This document shows positions 1 to 7,836 of a stretch of DNA of 64,000 nucleotides, piece by piece. The stretch spans positions 10,594 to 74,593 of the forward strand of contig JBCCLJ010000006.1 in the NCBI GenBank assembly GCA_039026915.1. Direction: 5' to 3'. This DNA comes from JBCCLJ01 sp039026915. Its GTDB lineage: Bacteria; Acidobacteriota; Thermoanaerobaculia; Multivoradales; Multivoraceae. The translations under genes and the position numbers were made by a program. The notes below the pieces were generated by a model. The model saw only the letters and a list, made by a program, of their open reading frames with translations. It did not search any database and had not been told where the DNA came from. Position 1 is the first letter of the stretch; every line of letters starts with the position of its first letter.

Positions 1-511
1 ACGCGTCGTCGCGGACTCGTCCCTTGACATCCAGAGTGCGGCGAATGCGCAGCGCCAGCGCGGCGACCGTCGGCAGGTCCTCCTCGCTCTCTTCTTCCTC
101 GGTCTCCTGCTGCGTCAGGCGACGCGCCGCGGCGGCCAGCACTTCGCTCTCGCCCAGGCGCTCGAGGAGCTGCTCGCTGGCTGTGACGAGGCGCGCGGCG
201 AGCAGCACCTCGGAGACCTCGAGATCGGCGCGCTCGTCGTCGAGACGATCGAGCAGCGGGCCGAGAGGCGTCTCCCACGAAGGCACGAGCGCCCCTCCCC
301 GAGCGACGAGATCGGCGGCCGCCAGGCTGTCCCGACGCCGCTCCTCGGCGTCGCCACCGGGTCGCAGCGACAGCAGCGTCTCGCGCCCGACGTCGGTCGA
401 CGCGAGGGCAGCACACACGGCGAGCGTCTCGAAGTACTGGAGAGCTTCCAGACTCGAGTCGCTGGCGAAGACCGCTCGGGCAGCGGCGGATGTGTGTCTA
501 CGCGTCTGCAT
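1..511 (-). CDS. mutS2: MutS2 family protein, N-terminal fragment (cut by window edge)
   Basis: An open frame reads from ATG at 511 down to base 1 without a stop, so the gene continues outside the window. The roughly 170 visible residues match the start of MutS2: a helical core beginning with SSLEALQYFETLA, then a PLGPLLDRLDD segment, ending in VKGRVRDDA, which corresponds to the conserved (D/E)xxGxVRDxAS region of the family. GGAG lies just upstream of the ATG. MutS2 proteins are homodimeric ATPases that act on branched DNA or collided ribosomes; the ATPase and Smr domains would lie beyond the edge. It sits downstream of rpsU on the same strand but behind a strong terminator. The family call rests on recognised N-terminal motifs only. 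Confidence 0.75.
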   Translation of the reverse strand, partial: MQTRRHTSAAARAVFASDSSLEALQYFETLAVCAALASTDVGRETLLSLRPGGDAEERRRDSLAAADLVARGGALVPSWETPLGPLLDRLDDERADLEVSEVLLAARLVTASEQLLERLGESEVLAAAARRLTQQETEEEESEEDLPTVAALALRIRRTLDVKGRVRDDA

Positions 512-534
512 GGACGGACTCCACAGGGGAAACG

Positions 535-562
535 AAAAAACGGGAGTGGCAAGCCACTCCCG
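535..562 (-). terminator. Intrinsic terminator after rpsU
   Basis: On the minus strand a perfect 10-bp inverted repeat (cgggagtggc at 541-550, gccactcccg at 553-562) is followed directly by six T residues (535-540 read on the minus strand). It lies 44 nt past the rpsU stop and 24 nt before the mutS2 start, so it should end most rpsU transcripts. Confidence 0.88.
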
Positions 563-606
563 TCCTTCGGGCGAACCGTAGGGATCGCCGTTCGCTGAAG
601 CCGCGC

Positions 607-816
607 TCAGCGCAGGCCCAGGCGACGCTCTTCGGCGAGCTTGCGCAACATCTTCTTGCGCGCCTGCAGCTCTTTGCGCTTGCGCTTGACCGAGGGCTTC
701 TCGAAGTGCTGTCGCTTCTTCAGCTCGGTGAGAATGCCTTCTTTCTCGCACTTGCGCTTGAAGCGACGCAGTGCGTTCTCGAAGTTCTCCTCATCTCGTA
801 CTTGAACCAGGGGCAT
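607..816 (-). CDS. rpsU: 30S ribosomal protein S21
   Basis: A 69-residue, highly basic protein starting MPLVQVRDEENFENALRRFKR, the standard S21 N-terminus, with a C-terminal helix rich in Lys and Arg. S21 is a small-subunit protein near the anti-Shine-Dalgarno end of 16S rRNA and helps initiation. AGAGGTG stands about 10 nt before the ATG. The gene appears monocistronic: a candidate promoter lies at 905-933 and an intrinsic terminator at 535-562. Length and sequence are typical for the family. Confidence 0.96.
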   Translation of the reverse strand: MPLVQVRDEENFENALRRFKRKCEKEGILTELKKRQHFEKPSVKRKRKELQARKKMLRKLAEERRLGLR

Positions 817-904
817 GTCTAGGAATCACCTCTTTCTGGACGGAACTTGCCCTTGAGATTTGGGTCTGGAGAGGACGCCGTCCGCTCCGAACCCGCAGCG
901 CTAC

Positions 905-933
905 ATCTTGTGACGACATCGCTCGACCGTCAA
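905..933 (-). promoter_or_regulatory. Candidate rpsU promoter
   Basis: Minus-strand TTGACG (928-933) and CAAGAT (905-910) are separated by exactly 17 bp. The -35 is near perfect and the -10 is weak. It would give a leader of about 80 nt before rpsU. The rest of the 306-bp gap between 817 and 1122 shows no gene or other clear structure. Confidence 0.5.
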
Positions 934-1122
934 GGTCTCAGGCGGTTGGGGCGAGCATGGACTCGCCATCAACCGACTTCGCCGGGGCGGACGGTCGTCT
1001 GCATCGAGGCTCGAGGGCGTGCGTCCACTCGACGCCGCCTCCGAGCACCGGAAGCCCGAGCGCCCGGTGCGGGGGTCGACCCACCGAGGAGCACCCCGGC
1101 AGATCGACCGTTTCGAGGCTCT

Positions 1123-1884
1123 CTAGCTCTTCACTTCCCACTGCAGCTGCGAGACCTTCATCTCGCCGCCGCTCTCGCGGAAGAAAATGGCGGACGGGCC
1201 ACCCGCGTCCTCGCCCTCGTCGTCCTTCTGGTAGAACCAGCCGACCGAGTTCTGCTCGGGATAGTCGCGGATGTTGCGGTGGAACGGAATGCCCACGGTG
1301 TCGCGGACTTCCTGCTCCGTCATGCCCTTCTTGAGGGCGTCGAAGCGGGCCCGGTTGATGTAACGCCAGTCACTGAACTCGTCCATCGCCGCCTGCAGGT
1401 CGGCGTTCTCCGGGTCGAACTGCAGCTGCTGCTCGACGATCTGGATCGCACGACGGTAGTCGCCGCCGCGAGCGATGTAGTCGCGAGCGAGCAGAATGTC
1501 CTCGCCGCTCTTCATGCTGATCGCGGCCTTGAACTCCTCGGTCTCGGTGGCGTCCTGATCGACGCCCGAGTTGATGAATTGCACGACGGTGTTCGAGAAG
1601 TCATCGGCGGCCGAGTTGACGTCGTCCAGCTTGCCGCTGAGCTCGGTCTCCAGAGCCGCGAAGCCGTCCTCGTCGAGCTCGAGTGCCTCGGCGCCCTGAG
1701 CGATCTTCTCTTCGATCGCGGTCGCTTCGGCCCGCAGAGCCGCCAACGCGTCACGCTGCTCCTGCAATGCGGTGTACTCGTCCGCACGTGCCTGAGCTTG
1801 AATTTCTTCCTCGCTGGGGCCACAGGCCACCACCGTTCCCAACAACAGAGTCAGTCCGGCCAGGGCCGGAAGCACCTTGCGCAT
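1123..1884 (-). CDS. Lipoprotein with coiled coil and BamE/SmpA-like domain
   Basis: 253 residues. The ATG at 1884 was chosen because GAAGGAG lies 8 nt upstream and the protein then opens with a lipoprotein signal ending TVVAC (predicted lipidated Cys21). Residues 24-95 are Glu/Ala-rich and probably coiled coil. Residues 129-160 look like one TPR-type helix pair (ARDYIARGGDYRRAIQIVEQ). Residues 185-253 resemble the SmpA/OmlA (BamE) fold: LKKGMTEQEV, then VGIPFHRN, GWFYQK and a final beta strand. BamE is a small outer-membrane lipoprotein of the beta-barrel assembly machine; this protein is more than twice that length, so it may be a relative with another role. An extended -10 and a leader hairpin lie upstream. 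The 2169 gene is divergent. Confidence 0.75.
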   Translation of the reverse strand: MRKVLPALAGLTLLLGTVVACGPSEEEIQAQARADEYTALQEQRDALAALRAEATAIEEKIAQGAEALELDEDGFAALETELSGKLDDVNSAADDFSNTVVQFINSGVDQDATETEEFKAAISMKSGEDILLARDYIARGGDYRRAIQIVEQQLQFDPENADLQAAMDEFSDWRYINRARFDALKKGMTEQEVRDTVGIPFHRNIRDYPEQNSVGWFYQKDDEGEDAGGPSAIFFRESGGEMKVSQLQWEVKS

Positions 1885-1920
1885 ACAAAGCTCCTTCGGT
1901 CGTCTTTCGATTCGAAGCAT

Positions 1921-1938
1921 CGCGGTCTTCGGACCGCG
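1921..1938 (-). promoter_or_regulatory. Leader hairpin upstream of the BamE-like lipoprotein
   Basis: Perfect 7-bp inverted repeat (cgcggtc, four-base loop, gaccgcg) between the extended -10 and the ATG at 1884. It would fold in the 5' untranslated RNA. No T-run follows, so it is not a standard terminator; it may protect or regulate the mRNA. Confidence 0.4.
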
Positions 1939-1962
1939 GCGATATTGAGGCTGCAAACGCGC

Positions 1963-1971
1963 AGTATAGCA
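1963..1971 (-). promoter_or_regulatory. Extended -10 promoter for the lipoprotein gene
   Basis: Minus-strand TGCTATACT is an extended -10 (TGn plus TATACT). No good -35 lies 17 bp upstream, which is usual for extended -10 promoters. The leader would be about 70 nt. The same TGnTAnnCT pattern recurs before several other genes in the window. Confidence 0.55.
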
Positions 1972-2062
1972 CCGCTCGGCAGCCTCCGCTGGGGGTCCGG
2001 ATGCTCCCTCGTCACTGGCCCTAAACGCCTCATCCTGCGTGGTTTGGGCAGCTCCCCTCAGC

Positions 2063-2091
2063 TTGACAGTGGTTTCCCACGACCGCACAAT
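2063..2091 (+). promoter_or_regulatory. Sigma-70-type promoter for the GAF/acidic protein gene
   Basis: TTGACA (2063-2068), a 17-bp spacer and CACAAT (2086-2091). The -35 is perfect and the -10 matches 4 of 6. It faces the gene starting at 2169. Confidence 0.65.
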
Positions 2092-2168
2092 AGTCAGCTC
2101 GGGTGAGAGTCCTCGCCCGAGCTCTGTTTTCGCCGCGGCAACGCCCGTGGCTCTTGGGAGGACGCGTG

Positions 2169-4241
2169 ATGGAGAGTGGCTTCGACGCCCTGCGCGAACA
2201 GATCGTCCGTCGTCTGCAGCAGACCGGAGAGGAGCTGCTCGGACTCGTCGAACAGCATCAGCAGGAGGCCCGTGAGGAGGCTCTCGAACGAGAGGCGCCA
2301 CCGGAGCCGACGGATGCCGGACTGCGCCCTCTGCGGGCGGCCATCGCCTCCCTCGACGGAGCCGACAGCCAGGCCGAGATTCTTGCTCGGCTCCTGGAGG
2401 TCAGTTCCGCCTTCGCGTCCCGCTCGGCGCTCCTCCTGAGCAGCGACGCCGGCCTCAAGGTGTGGAGCAGTACCGGCTTCGATGAATCTCACGAGGGACA
2501 AGAGCTGGGCACGTTCGACGAAGAGCGCTGGGCCGAGGCCTGCTCCGGACGGGGCGCCACCCTGCTCGACAGCCGCGCCTGCGCCCATCTCGCCCAGGCG
2601 CTCGAAGCCGATCTGCCGAGTCAGGGTGCCCTCGTCCCGTTGGTCCTGCGTGACGAGGTGCCCGCGCTCCTCTACGCCGACACGGACAACGGCTCGGCGC
2701 CGAACCTCGAGGCTCTGCAGCTGCTGACCTATACCGCCGCACAGTGTCTGGAGACGCTGCCGCTCCGCTCCGAGCGACCCGTCTCGACTCTCGTTGCGCT
2801 CGAGCAGCAGCCCGCCGAGGCGGACGCCGCTCCGGCTCAGGACCTGACGGACGAAGAGAGCGCCGATGCGGACGACACGAACAGGGGCGGAGCCGCCGCG
2901 CTGGGCGCAGCCGCCGCAGGCACGGTCGCGGTCGCCGGGGCCCTCTCCGACGACGACGACGACGCCACGGTGAACGCCGCGAGCGAGGATCTCGAGACGG
3001 CCGAAGAGGGACTCGACGAGGAGGTCGCCGAGTCCGAGGCGACGGCTGAGGCCGAAGAGCCGGAGCCGGACGAGGTCGAGGTCGAGGTCGAGGTCGAGGT
3101 CGAAGCTTCACCCGTCGAAGAGCTGGCTGTCGAGGGCGCGGAGCTCGAAGAAGCCGCAGCCGACGAGGCTGAGTTCGAAGAGCCGGAGACCGAAGCGGTA
3201 TCGCTCGAACCTCCCTCCTTCGAAGCGCCAGCTTCCGACACGGCAGAAGTCGAAGCGGAGGAAGAGGACGAGCTCGCCGCTGCCGAGGCTGCCACCGAAG
3301 AACCGGACGAGCCGGAGGCAGGCGACGATCCGCTGCTCGGCGCGGAAACGCGACAGGTCCCGACGATGGATCTGCCGGATCTCGAGGACGAAGTCACGGG
3401 CTCTGACGACGAGTCGACCCCGAAGATGGGCCTGCGGGACGACGACCCCGAAGAGACACCGGCCGGCCCGTCGATGTTCGGAATCGCAGAGAAGGCCGGC
3501 GCCGCCGCAGGAGCCGCCGCTCTCGCCGCGGGAAGCCGAATCTGGGGCGGCAGTGAAGAGGAAGACGGCGCCGGGACCGAGACGGCCGAGGCCGACGAGC
3601 CGGAGGTCGAAGAGCCCGCGATCGGCGATCCGCTCTCGACCCTGCAGACCGACGCGCCCGCCGAGCCCGCGAGTCGCTCCGTTTACGACGAGATGGGCGC
3701 TCTCGACGCACCTGAGCCACCGAGTGTCGACCCGGTTTCGAGCCTCGAGACCCAGGTCATCCGCACCGGCGATCTGCCCTCGGAGCCGCCCGAGCCCGCG
3801 GCGCCGCGCGTCTTCGGCCCGCCGCCGCCGGTCACGCCGCCGCCGGCCCCCGAACCGGACGCCGAACCACAGCCCGAGGCGCCCCCTTCCAACAGCAACG
3901 AGGTCATGCCTCCGGAAGACGTCCACGAGGGACCCGGCTGGGCCTTCACCGACAGCTCGAACGACGAGCCCGCCGGCGCTCCGACCGAAGGGCCGCTGCA
4001 CGAAGAGGCACGCCGACTCGCCCGCCTCCTCGTCAGTGAGATCAAGCTCTACAACGAGGAGCAGATCGAAGAAGGACGCCGCCAGGGCAACATCTACGAG
4101 CAGCTCAAGGACGACATCGATCGCTCCAAGCGGATGTACGAAGAGCGCATCGACCAGACCGTACGCCAGTCGACGGATTACTTTCGCGACGAGCTGGTCC
4201 GCAGTCTGGCGGATGGCGACGCCCAGGTTCTCGGCCTCTAG
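2169..4241 (+). CDS. GAF-domain protein with long acidic linker and C-terminal helical domain
   Basis: 690 residues from ATG 2169, with GGGAGG 7 nt upstream. Residues about 55-195 look like a GAF fold ending in the pattern GALVPLVLRDEVPALLYAD. The middle (about 200-600) is low-complexity, very acidic and Ala/Pro-rich, with a run of five Glu-Val pairs near residue 302 and two Ala-rich stretches near 239 and 441. The last 80 residues (from about 610) are a strongly predicted helical domain, ARRLARLLVSEIKLYNEEQI through RSLADG, a type I associate with Acidobacteriota and deltaproteobacterial proteins of unknown function. No enzyme or DNA-binding motif is visible. It could be a sensor or scaffold whose ends are tethered by the disordered linker. 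The tRNA and zinc-ribbon gene follow on the same strand. Confidence 0.7.
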   Translation: MESGFDALREQIVRRLQQTGEELLGLVEQHQQEAREEALEREAPPEPTDAGLRPLRAAIASLDGADSQAEILARLLEVSSAFASRSALLLSSDAGLKVWSSTGFDESHEGQELGTFDEERWAEACSGRGATLLDSRACAHLAQALEADLPSQGALVPLVLRDEVPALLYADTDNGSAPNLEALQLLTYTAAQCLETLPLRSERPVSTLVALEQQPAEADAAPAQDLTDEESADADDTNRGGAAALGAAAAGTVAVAGALSDDDDDATVNAASEDLETAEEGLDEEVAESEATAEAEEPEPDEVEVEVEVEVEASPVEELAVEGAELEEAAADEAEFEEPETEAVSLEPPSFEAPASDTAEVEAEEEDELAAAEAATEEPDEPEAGDDPLLGAETRQVPTMDLPDLEDEVTGSDDESTPKMGLRDDDPEETPAGPSMFGIAEKAGAAAGAAALAAGSRIWGGSEEEDGAGTETAEADEPEVEEPAIGDPLSTLQTDAPAEPASRSVYDEMGALDAPEPPSVDPVSSLETQVIRTGDLPSEPPEPAAPRVFGPPPPVTPPPAPEPDAEPQPEAPPSNSNEVMPPEDVHEGPGWAFTDSSNDEPAGAPTEGPLHEEARRLARLLVSEIKLYNEEQIEEGRRQGNIYEQLKDDIDRSKRMYEERIDQTVRQSTDYFRDELVRSLADGDAQVLGL
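3072..3101 (+). repeat. Five tandem GAGGTC hexamers inside the acidic linker
   Basis: GAGGTC is repeated five times without change and encodes alternating Glu-Val. The repeat keeps frame, so copy-number change by slippage would lengthen or shorten the linker without disrupting the protein. Confidence 0.85.
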
Positions 4242-4254
4242 CCCCGGTGCGCCT

Positions 4255-4273
4255 CCGCCCCTTCCCGGGGCGG
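4255..4273 (+). terminator. GC-rich hairpin after the GAF/acidic protein gene
   Basis: Perfect 7-bp stem (CCGCCCC / GGGGCGG) with a 5-nt loop, 13 nt past the stop codon. No T-tract follows, so it is only a weak intrinsic-terminator candidate or a 3'-end stabiliser. Confidence 0.35.
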
Positions 4274-4339
4274 TGAGCTTCCGTCGCGCGACCCGGCCGG
4301 CGCGCAGATCTCGCGCTTTCGCGACCCGACCCTCAAGGG

Positions 4340-4345
4340 TATACT
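4340..4345 (+). promoter_or_regulatory. Candidate -10 for the tRNA gene
   Basis: TATACT lies 26 nt before the mature tRNA 5' end. The best -35 at the right spacing (TTTCGC, 4317-4322) is poor. Confidence 0.4.
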
Positions 4346-4371
4346 GAAGGTCCTTCCTCAACGGGACCCAT

Positions 4372-4444
4372 GGGTCCATAGCTCAGCGGTTAGAGCTGCC
4401 GGCTCATAACCGGTAGGTCCCTGGTTCGAATCCAGGTGGGCCCA
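4372..4444 (+). tRNA. tRNA with CAU anticodon (elongator Met or Ile2)
   Basis: A 73-nt cloverleaf. The acceptor stem is GGGTCCA with TGGGCCC (one T-G pair), discriminator A. The D-arm contains AGCTCAGCGGTTAGAGC. The anticodon stem is GCCGG/CCGGT with loop CTCATAA (CAT at 4405-4407). The T-arm is CCTGGTTCGAATCCAGG. The fully paired first acceptor base pair and the anticodon stem without three G-C pairs argue against an initiator tRNA. Whether the C34 is modified to lysidine (Ile2) or the tRNA reads Met cannot be settled by eye. CCA is not encoded; CGC follows. The zinc-ribbon gene starts about 27 nt downstream. Confidence 0.93.
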
Positions 4445-4470
4445 CGCTCGAACGCTGAATCGGAGGCATC

Positions 4471-5226
4471 CTGACGATTCAGGAAACATCCACGCCCGCC
4501 CGCCCCCTCGACGTCGTCGTCGAGCTGCAGTCCGTTCTCGAGCGCCTCGACGAGGGACGTCGGAAGCTGGACGGTGTCCCTGAATCGATGCAGGAGCTCC
4601 ACGCGGAGCATCAGCGCATCAAAGCCCGCATGGGGGAGTGTGAGGAGACTGCCTCGTCCGCGCTCCTCGAGCAGAAAGCCGCTGAAGGCAGTGCGCAGGA
4701 GCACCTCGCCAAAGCTGCGCACTACCAAGAGCAGATCGCGCAGGTGACGACCCAGCGCGAGTATGGTGCTCTGCTCAATGAGATCGACGCGGCAAAGAAG
4801 CTCGCCAGCGACTTCGAGGAGAAGGCGCTCGAGGCCATCGAGATCGTCGACACCGCGAACGCCGAGAAAGAGTCGCTGGAGACGGAGTTCCAGGAAGTCG
4901 ACAGCAAGTACCAGATCGAGCTCGCTGAGTGGGAGGAGGAAAAGCCCCAGGTCGCTGAGGAGATGGATCGTCTCGAAGCCGAGGCCGATGTACTCCGCGC
5001 CAAGCTCCCCAAGCCCATTCTCCTCGCCTACGAACGTCTCTACGAGCGCCTCGGCGGCAACCCACTCGCCAAGATCCAGCCGCTCGGCGCCTCCGGATCC
5101 GGTTGGCGCTGCAGCACCTGCAACTACGCCATTCGTCCTCAGGTCGTCGTACAGCTGCGGGCCGCCAACGAGCTCGTGCCCTGCACCTGCGGACGTCAGC
5201 TCTACATCGATCCGGCGGACGCCTAG
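4471..5226 (+). CDS. Coiled-coil protein with C-terminal C4 zinc ribbon (DUF164/CT398-like)
   Basis: The first ATG in frame (4588) would give 212 residues, but the frame stays open upstream to a stop near 4456. The upstream residues (VVVELQSVLERLDEGRRKL) supply the first heptads of the coiled-coil hairpin seen in this family. GGAGG at 4462-4466 precedes CTG at 4471 and ATT at 4477, with no ATG, GTG or TTG between, so I infer a rare start codon at 4471 or 4477. The body is a long helical hairpin (about residues 10-190), then KLPKPILLAYERL and a zinc ribbon with CSTC and CTCGRQLY (four zinc-binding Cys). Family members are thought to act as adaptors; no activity is established. The gene follows the tRNA closely and precedes the YggS-type gene by 31 nt. 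Confidence 0.78.
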   Translation: MTIQETSTPARPLDVVVELQSVLERLDEGRRKLDGVPESMQELHAEHQRIKARMGECEETASSALLEQKAAEGSAQEHLAKAAHYQEQIAQVTTQREYGALLNEIDAAKKLASDFEEKALEAIEIVDTANAEKESLETEFQEVDSKYQIELAEWEEEKPQVAEEMDRLEAEADVLRAKLPKPILLAYERLYERLGGNPLAKIQPLGASGSGWRCSTCNYAIRPQVVVQLRAANELVPCTCGRQLYIDPADA

Positions 5227-5257
5227 CGCGCTCCGCCTCTGCCCGCCGAAAGACAGA

Positions 5258-5959
5258 ATGACCGCCCCGTCGGAGGCGCAGCTCGCCGACGCGCGCGAGC
5301 GCTGGGCGGACCTCGAGCGTCGCGTCGCCAGCGCGTGTCGACGCTCCGGCCGCGAGCGGTCTGGCGTGACCCTGCTGGGCGCCTGCAAGCGCCAGCCGAT
5401 CGAGCGCCTTCTCGCCGTCTACGAAGCGGGCCTGCGCGACTTCGCAGAGAACCAGGTGCAAAGCGGCGAGTCGAATCGGCCACAGCTGCCGGACGACGTG
5501 CGCTGGCACCTGATCGGGCCACTGCAGTCGAACAAAGCGAGGCGCGCCGCGGGAATCTTCGACACGTTCCACGCGGTCGACCGCATGAAGATCGCCCGAG
5601 CACTCGATCGACACGCGGCGAGGCCCGAGCCTCTGCGCTGCTTTCTCGAGGTGAATCTCGGAGCCGAGGAGAGCAAACACGGCTTCCTCGCCGAGCAGAT
5701 CGAAGATGCCGCGCGTGAGCTGAGTCAGCTCGAACGTCTCGAAGTCGTCGGACTCATGGCGATCCCGCCGCGTGCGGAGAGCGAGGACGAGGCCCGCGGC
5801 TGGTTCCGTCAGCTGCGCGAGCTCCTCCCCGCCGCGGAGTTCGAGAGCCAGCGACCGCAGCTGCTGTCGATGGGCATGTCTTCGGATTTCGAAATCGCCA
5901 TCGAAGAGGGTGCGACGCACGTGCGAATCGGCACTTCTCTCTTCGGCGCACGCGACTGA
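5258..5959 (+). CDS. yggS: YggS/PLPBP-family pyridoxal-phosphate homeostasis protein
   Basis: 233 residues from ATG 5258. It is a single-domain alanine-racemase-N fold. The PLP lysine is in LLGACKRQP (usually AVSKTxP). FAENQVQS replaces the family FGENYVQE, and WHLIGPLQSNK, EVNLGAEESKHG, GLMAIPP and LSMGMSSDFEIAI are all present in order. Such proteins bind PLP without known catalysis and keep free PLP low. The final IRIGTSLFGAR-type end is intact. It lies 31 nt downstream of the zinc-ribbon gene and is probably co-transcribed with it. Confidence 0.9.
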   Translation: MTAPSEAQLADARERWADLERRVASACRRSGRERSGVTLLGACKRQPIERLLAVYEAGLRDFAENQVQSGESNRPQLPDDVRWHLIGPLQSNKARRAAGIFDTFHAVDRMKIARALDRHAARPEPLRCFLEVNLGAEESKHGFLAEQIEDAARELSQLERLEVVGLMAIPPRAESEDEARGWFRQLRELLPAAEFESQRPQLLSMGMSSDFEIAIEEGATHVRIGTSLFGARD

Positions 5960-5985
5960 TCCAGTCCCCTGGGTAGCGGACCGCG

Positions 5986-5994
5986 TGCTAATCT
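5986..5994 (+). promoter_or_regulatory. Extended -10-like element before the acyl-CoA synthetase gene
   Basis: TGCTAATCT (TGn plus TAATCT) lies 43 nt before the GTG start. The same nonamer precedes gyrB on the other strand. No convincing -35. Confidence 0.4.
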
Positions 5995-6037
5995 TGGCGG
6001 TCGTTTCTCCCCCGAAAACCCCTCGGTAGGCGCTTCT

Positions 6038-7807
6038 GTGAAAACCCTCTCAGATCTCGTGTTCCACGTCCTCGACCACTCCGCGGGTCGTCCAGATCTG
6101 CTGGCTACGAAGCGCAAGCGGAGGATCGAGGTGATGTCGACGAGCGACTTTCTCGGCAACATTCACGCGCTCGCGATCGCCCTCGAGAACCAGGGCGTGC
6201 AGCCTGGTCAGCGCGTCGCTCTCTTCTCGGAGAACCGCCCCGAGTGGCACGTGGTCGACTTCGCCTGCCACCTCCTGGGCGCCGTGCCGGTCCCCATCTA
6301 CCCGACGGTGCGTCCGCAGGAAGTGGCCTACATTCTGCGCAACTCGGGTGCCGACTGGATCTTCTTCAGCAGCAAGCAGAAGGGACAGGTGCTCGAAGAG
6401 ATCGTTCCGACGCTCACGCGCCAGGTGACCTGCGTCTCTCTCGATGACGACGCCGGGTTCGGCCGGCCCCTCGTGCAGCTGCTCTCGGAAGGCGCCGAGG
6501 AACGCTCTCAAAAGCCGCTCGAGCGCTTTCGCGATCGGGTGAAGCCCGAGGATCTCGCCAGCATCATCTACACGAGTGGCACGACCGGCGATCCCAAGGG
6601 CGTAATGCTGACGCACGCCAACTTCGTCTCGAATGTGCTGGCCTGCGGCAAGCTCTTTCCGATCACCGAGACCGACGTCGCGCTCTCCTTCCTGCCGCTG
6701 TCGCACGTCTTCGAGCGCACGGTCGACTACCTCTTCTTTCGTCAGGGCGTGCATATCCACTACGCGCCCTCGATCGAGCGTGTTCCGCCGCTGCTCACCG
6801 AGGTACGCCCGACCGTCTTGACGTCGGTGCCGCGGCTCTACGAGCGCGCCTACCTCCGCGTCACCTCCAACGTGCTCAAGGAGAAGCCCGGCAAGCAGCG
6901 CATCTTCAGCTGGGCGATGCGTGTGGGCGAGAAGCACGCGAACGCGACGCAGTCGAGCTTCGTCGGGCCGATCCTCGGTGCCCAACGCGCCGCGGCTGAC
7001 CGTCTCGTGTATCGGAAGATCAAAGAGCGCTTCGGTGGCCGTCTGCGCTTCGCCATCTCCGGAGGCGCACCTCTCTCCCCGGACGTCGCTCAGTTCTTCG
7101 ACGCCGTCGGCGTGAGGCTCTTTCAGGGATACGGACTCACCGAGACCGCCCCGGTCCTCGCCGTGAATTCACCGAAGGCGAGCCGCCTCGGCTCCGTTGG
7201 CCCGGCCGTGGAAGGCATCGAGCTGCAGCTCGCCGACGACGGAGAGATTCTGGCCAAGACTCCGGGTCTGATGAAAGGCTACTGGGAGAACCCGACGGCC
7301 ACGGCCGAGGTCATCGACGAAGACGGCTGGTTTCACACCGGCGACATCGGCAAGATCGACGAAGAGGGTTTTCTCTTCATCACCGACCGGAAGAAGGACC
7401 TGTTGATCACCAGCGGCGGCAAGAACGTCGCGCCGCAACCGATCGAGCAGCTTCTCGTCTCCCACTGGGCCATCGCCCAGGCGGTCGTCGTCGGCGATCG
7501 CTATCCGTACATCACCGCGCTCATCGTGCCGCGCTTCGAAGAGCTGCCGCCCGGACTGCAGCGGCTCTCGCAGAAAGAGGTCATCGAGCATTCTTCCCTG
7601 CAGAAGATCATCAAGTCGGCGGTCGACGAGGTGAACGAGCGCCTCTCGGAGCACGAGCGCATCCGCAAGTTCGAACTCCTCGATCACGAACTCTCCCTCG
7701 AGGACGGCGAGATCACGCCGACGCTCAAGGTGCGCCGCAACGTCGTCATGGAAAACTACTCCGAGGCGATCGCCTCGATGTACCTCAAGACCCAGAAGGT
7801 CAGCTGA
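6038..7807 (+). CDS. fadD: Long-chain acyl-CoA synthetase (AMP-forming)
   Basis: 589 residues from a GTG start, with GGTAGG 8 nt upstream. The adenylation-family motifs occur in order: IYTSGTTGDPKGVMLTH (about residues 178-194), GYGLTETAPV, GWFHTGDIGKID, FLFITDRKKDLLITSGGKNV and the C-terminal lysine region ITPTLKVRR. The overall organisation is that of FAA1-type (COG1022) synthetases, which activate long-chain fatty acids to acyl-CoA through an acyl-adenylate, usually at the inner membrane face. An FKBP isomerase gene follows after 29 nt on the same strand. The exact chain length cannot be told from sequence. It differs from the FAAL-type ligase at 34772. Confidence 0.92.
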   Translation: MKTLSDLVFHVLDHSAGRPDLLATKRKRRIEVMSTSDFLGNIHALAIALENQGVQPGQRVALFSENRPEWHVVDFACHLLGAVPVPIYPTVRPQEVAYILRNSGADWIFFSSKQKGQVLEEIVPTLTRQVTCVSLDDDAGFGRPLVQLLSEGAEERSQKPLERFRDRVKPEDLASIIYTSGTTGDPKGVMLTHANFVSNVLACGKLFPITETDVALSFLPLSHVFERTVDYLFFRQGVHIHYAPSIERVPPLLTEVRPTVLTSVPRLYERAYLRVTSNVLKEKPGKQRIFSWAMRVGEKHANATQSSFVGPILGAQRAAADRLVYRKIKERFGGRLRFAISGGAPLSPDVAQFFDAVGVRLFQGYGLTETAPVLAVNSPKASRLGSVGPAVEGIELQLADDGEILAKTPGLMKGYWENPTATAEVIDEDGWFHTGDIGKIDEEGFLFITDRKKDLLITSGGKNVAPQPIEQLLVSHWAIAQAVVVGDRYPYITALIVPRFEELPPGLQRLSQKEVIEHSSLQKIIKSAVDEVNERLSEHERIRKFELLDHELSLEDGEITPTLKVRRNVVMENYSEAIASMYLKTQKVS

Positions 7808-7836
7808 CCCGACCCTTTCGAGCTAGGAGCTCTCCG

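Noticed and set aside
2837..3397. Minus-strand Ser-rich frame opposite the acidic linker.
   Set aside because: The polyserine arises from reading Glu/Asp codons on the other strand.
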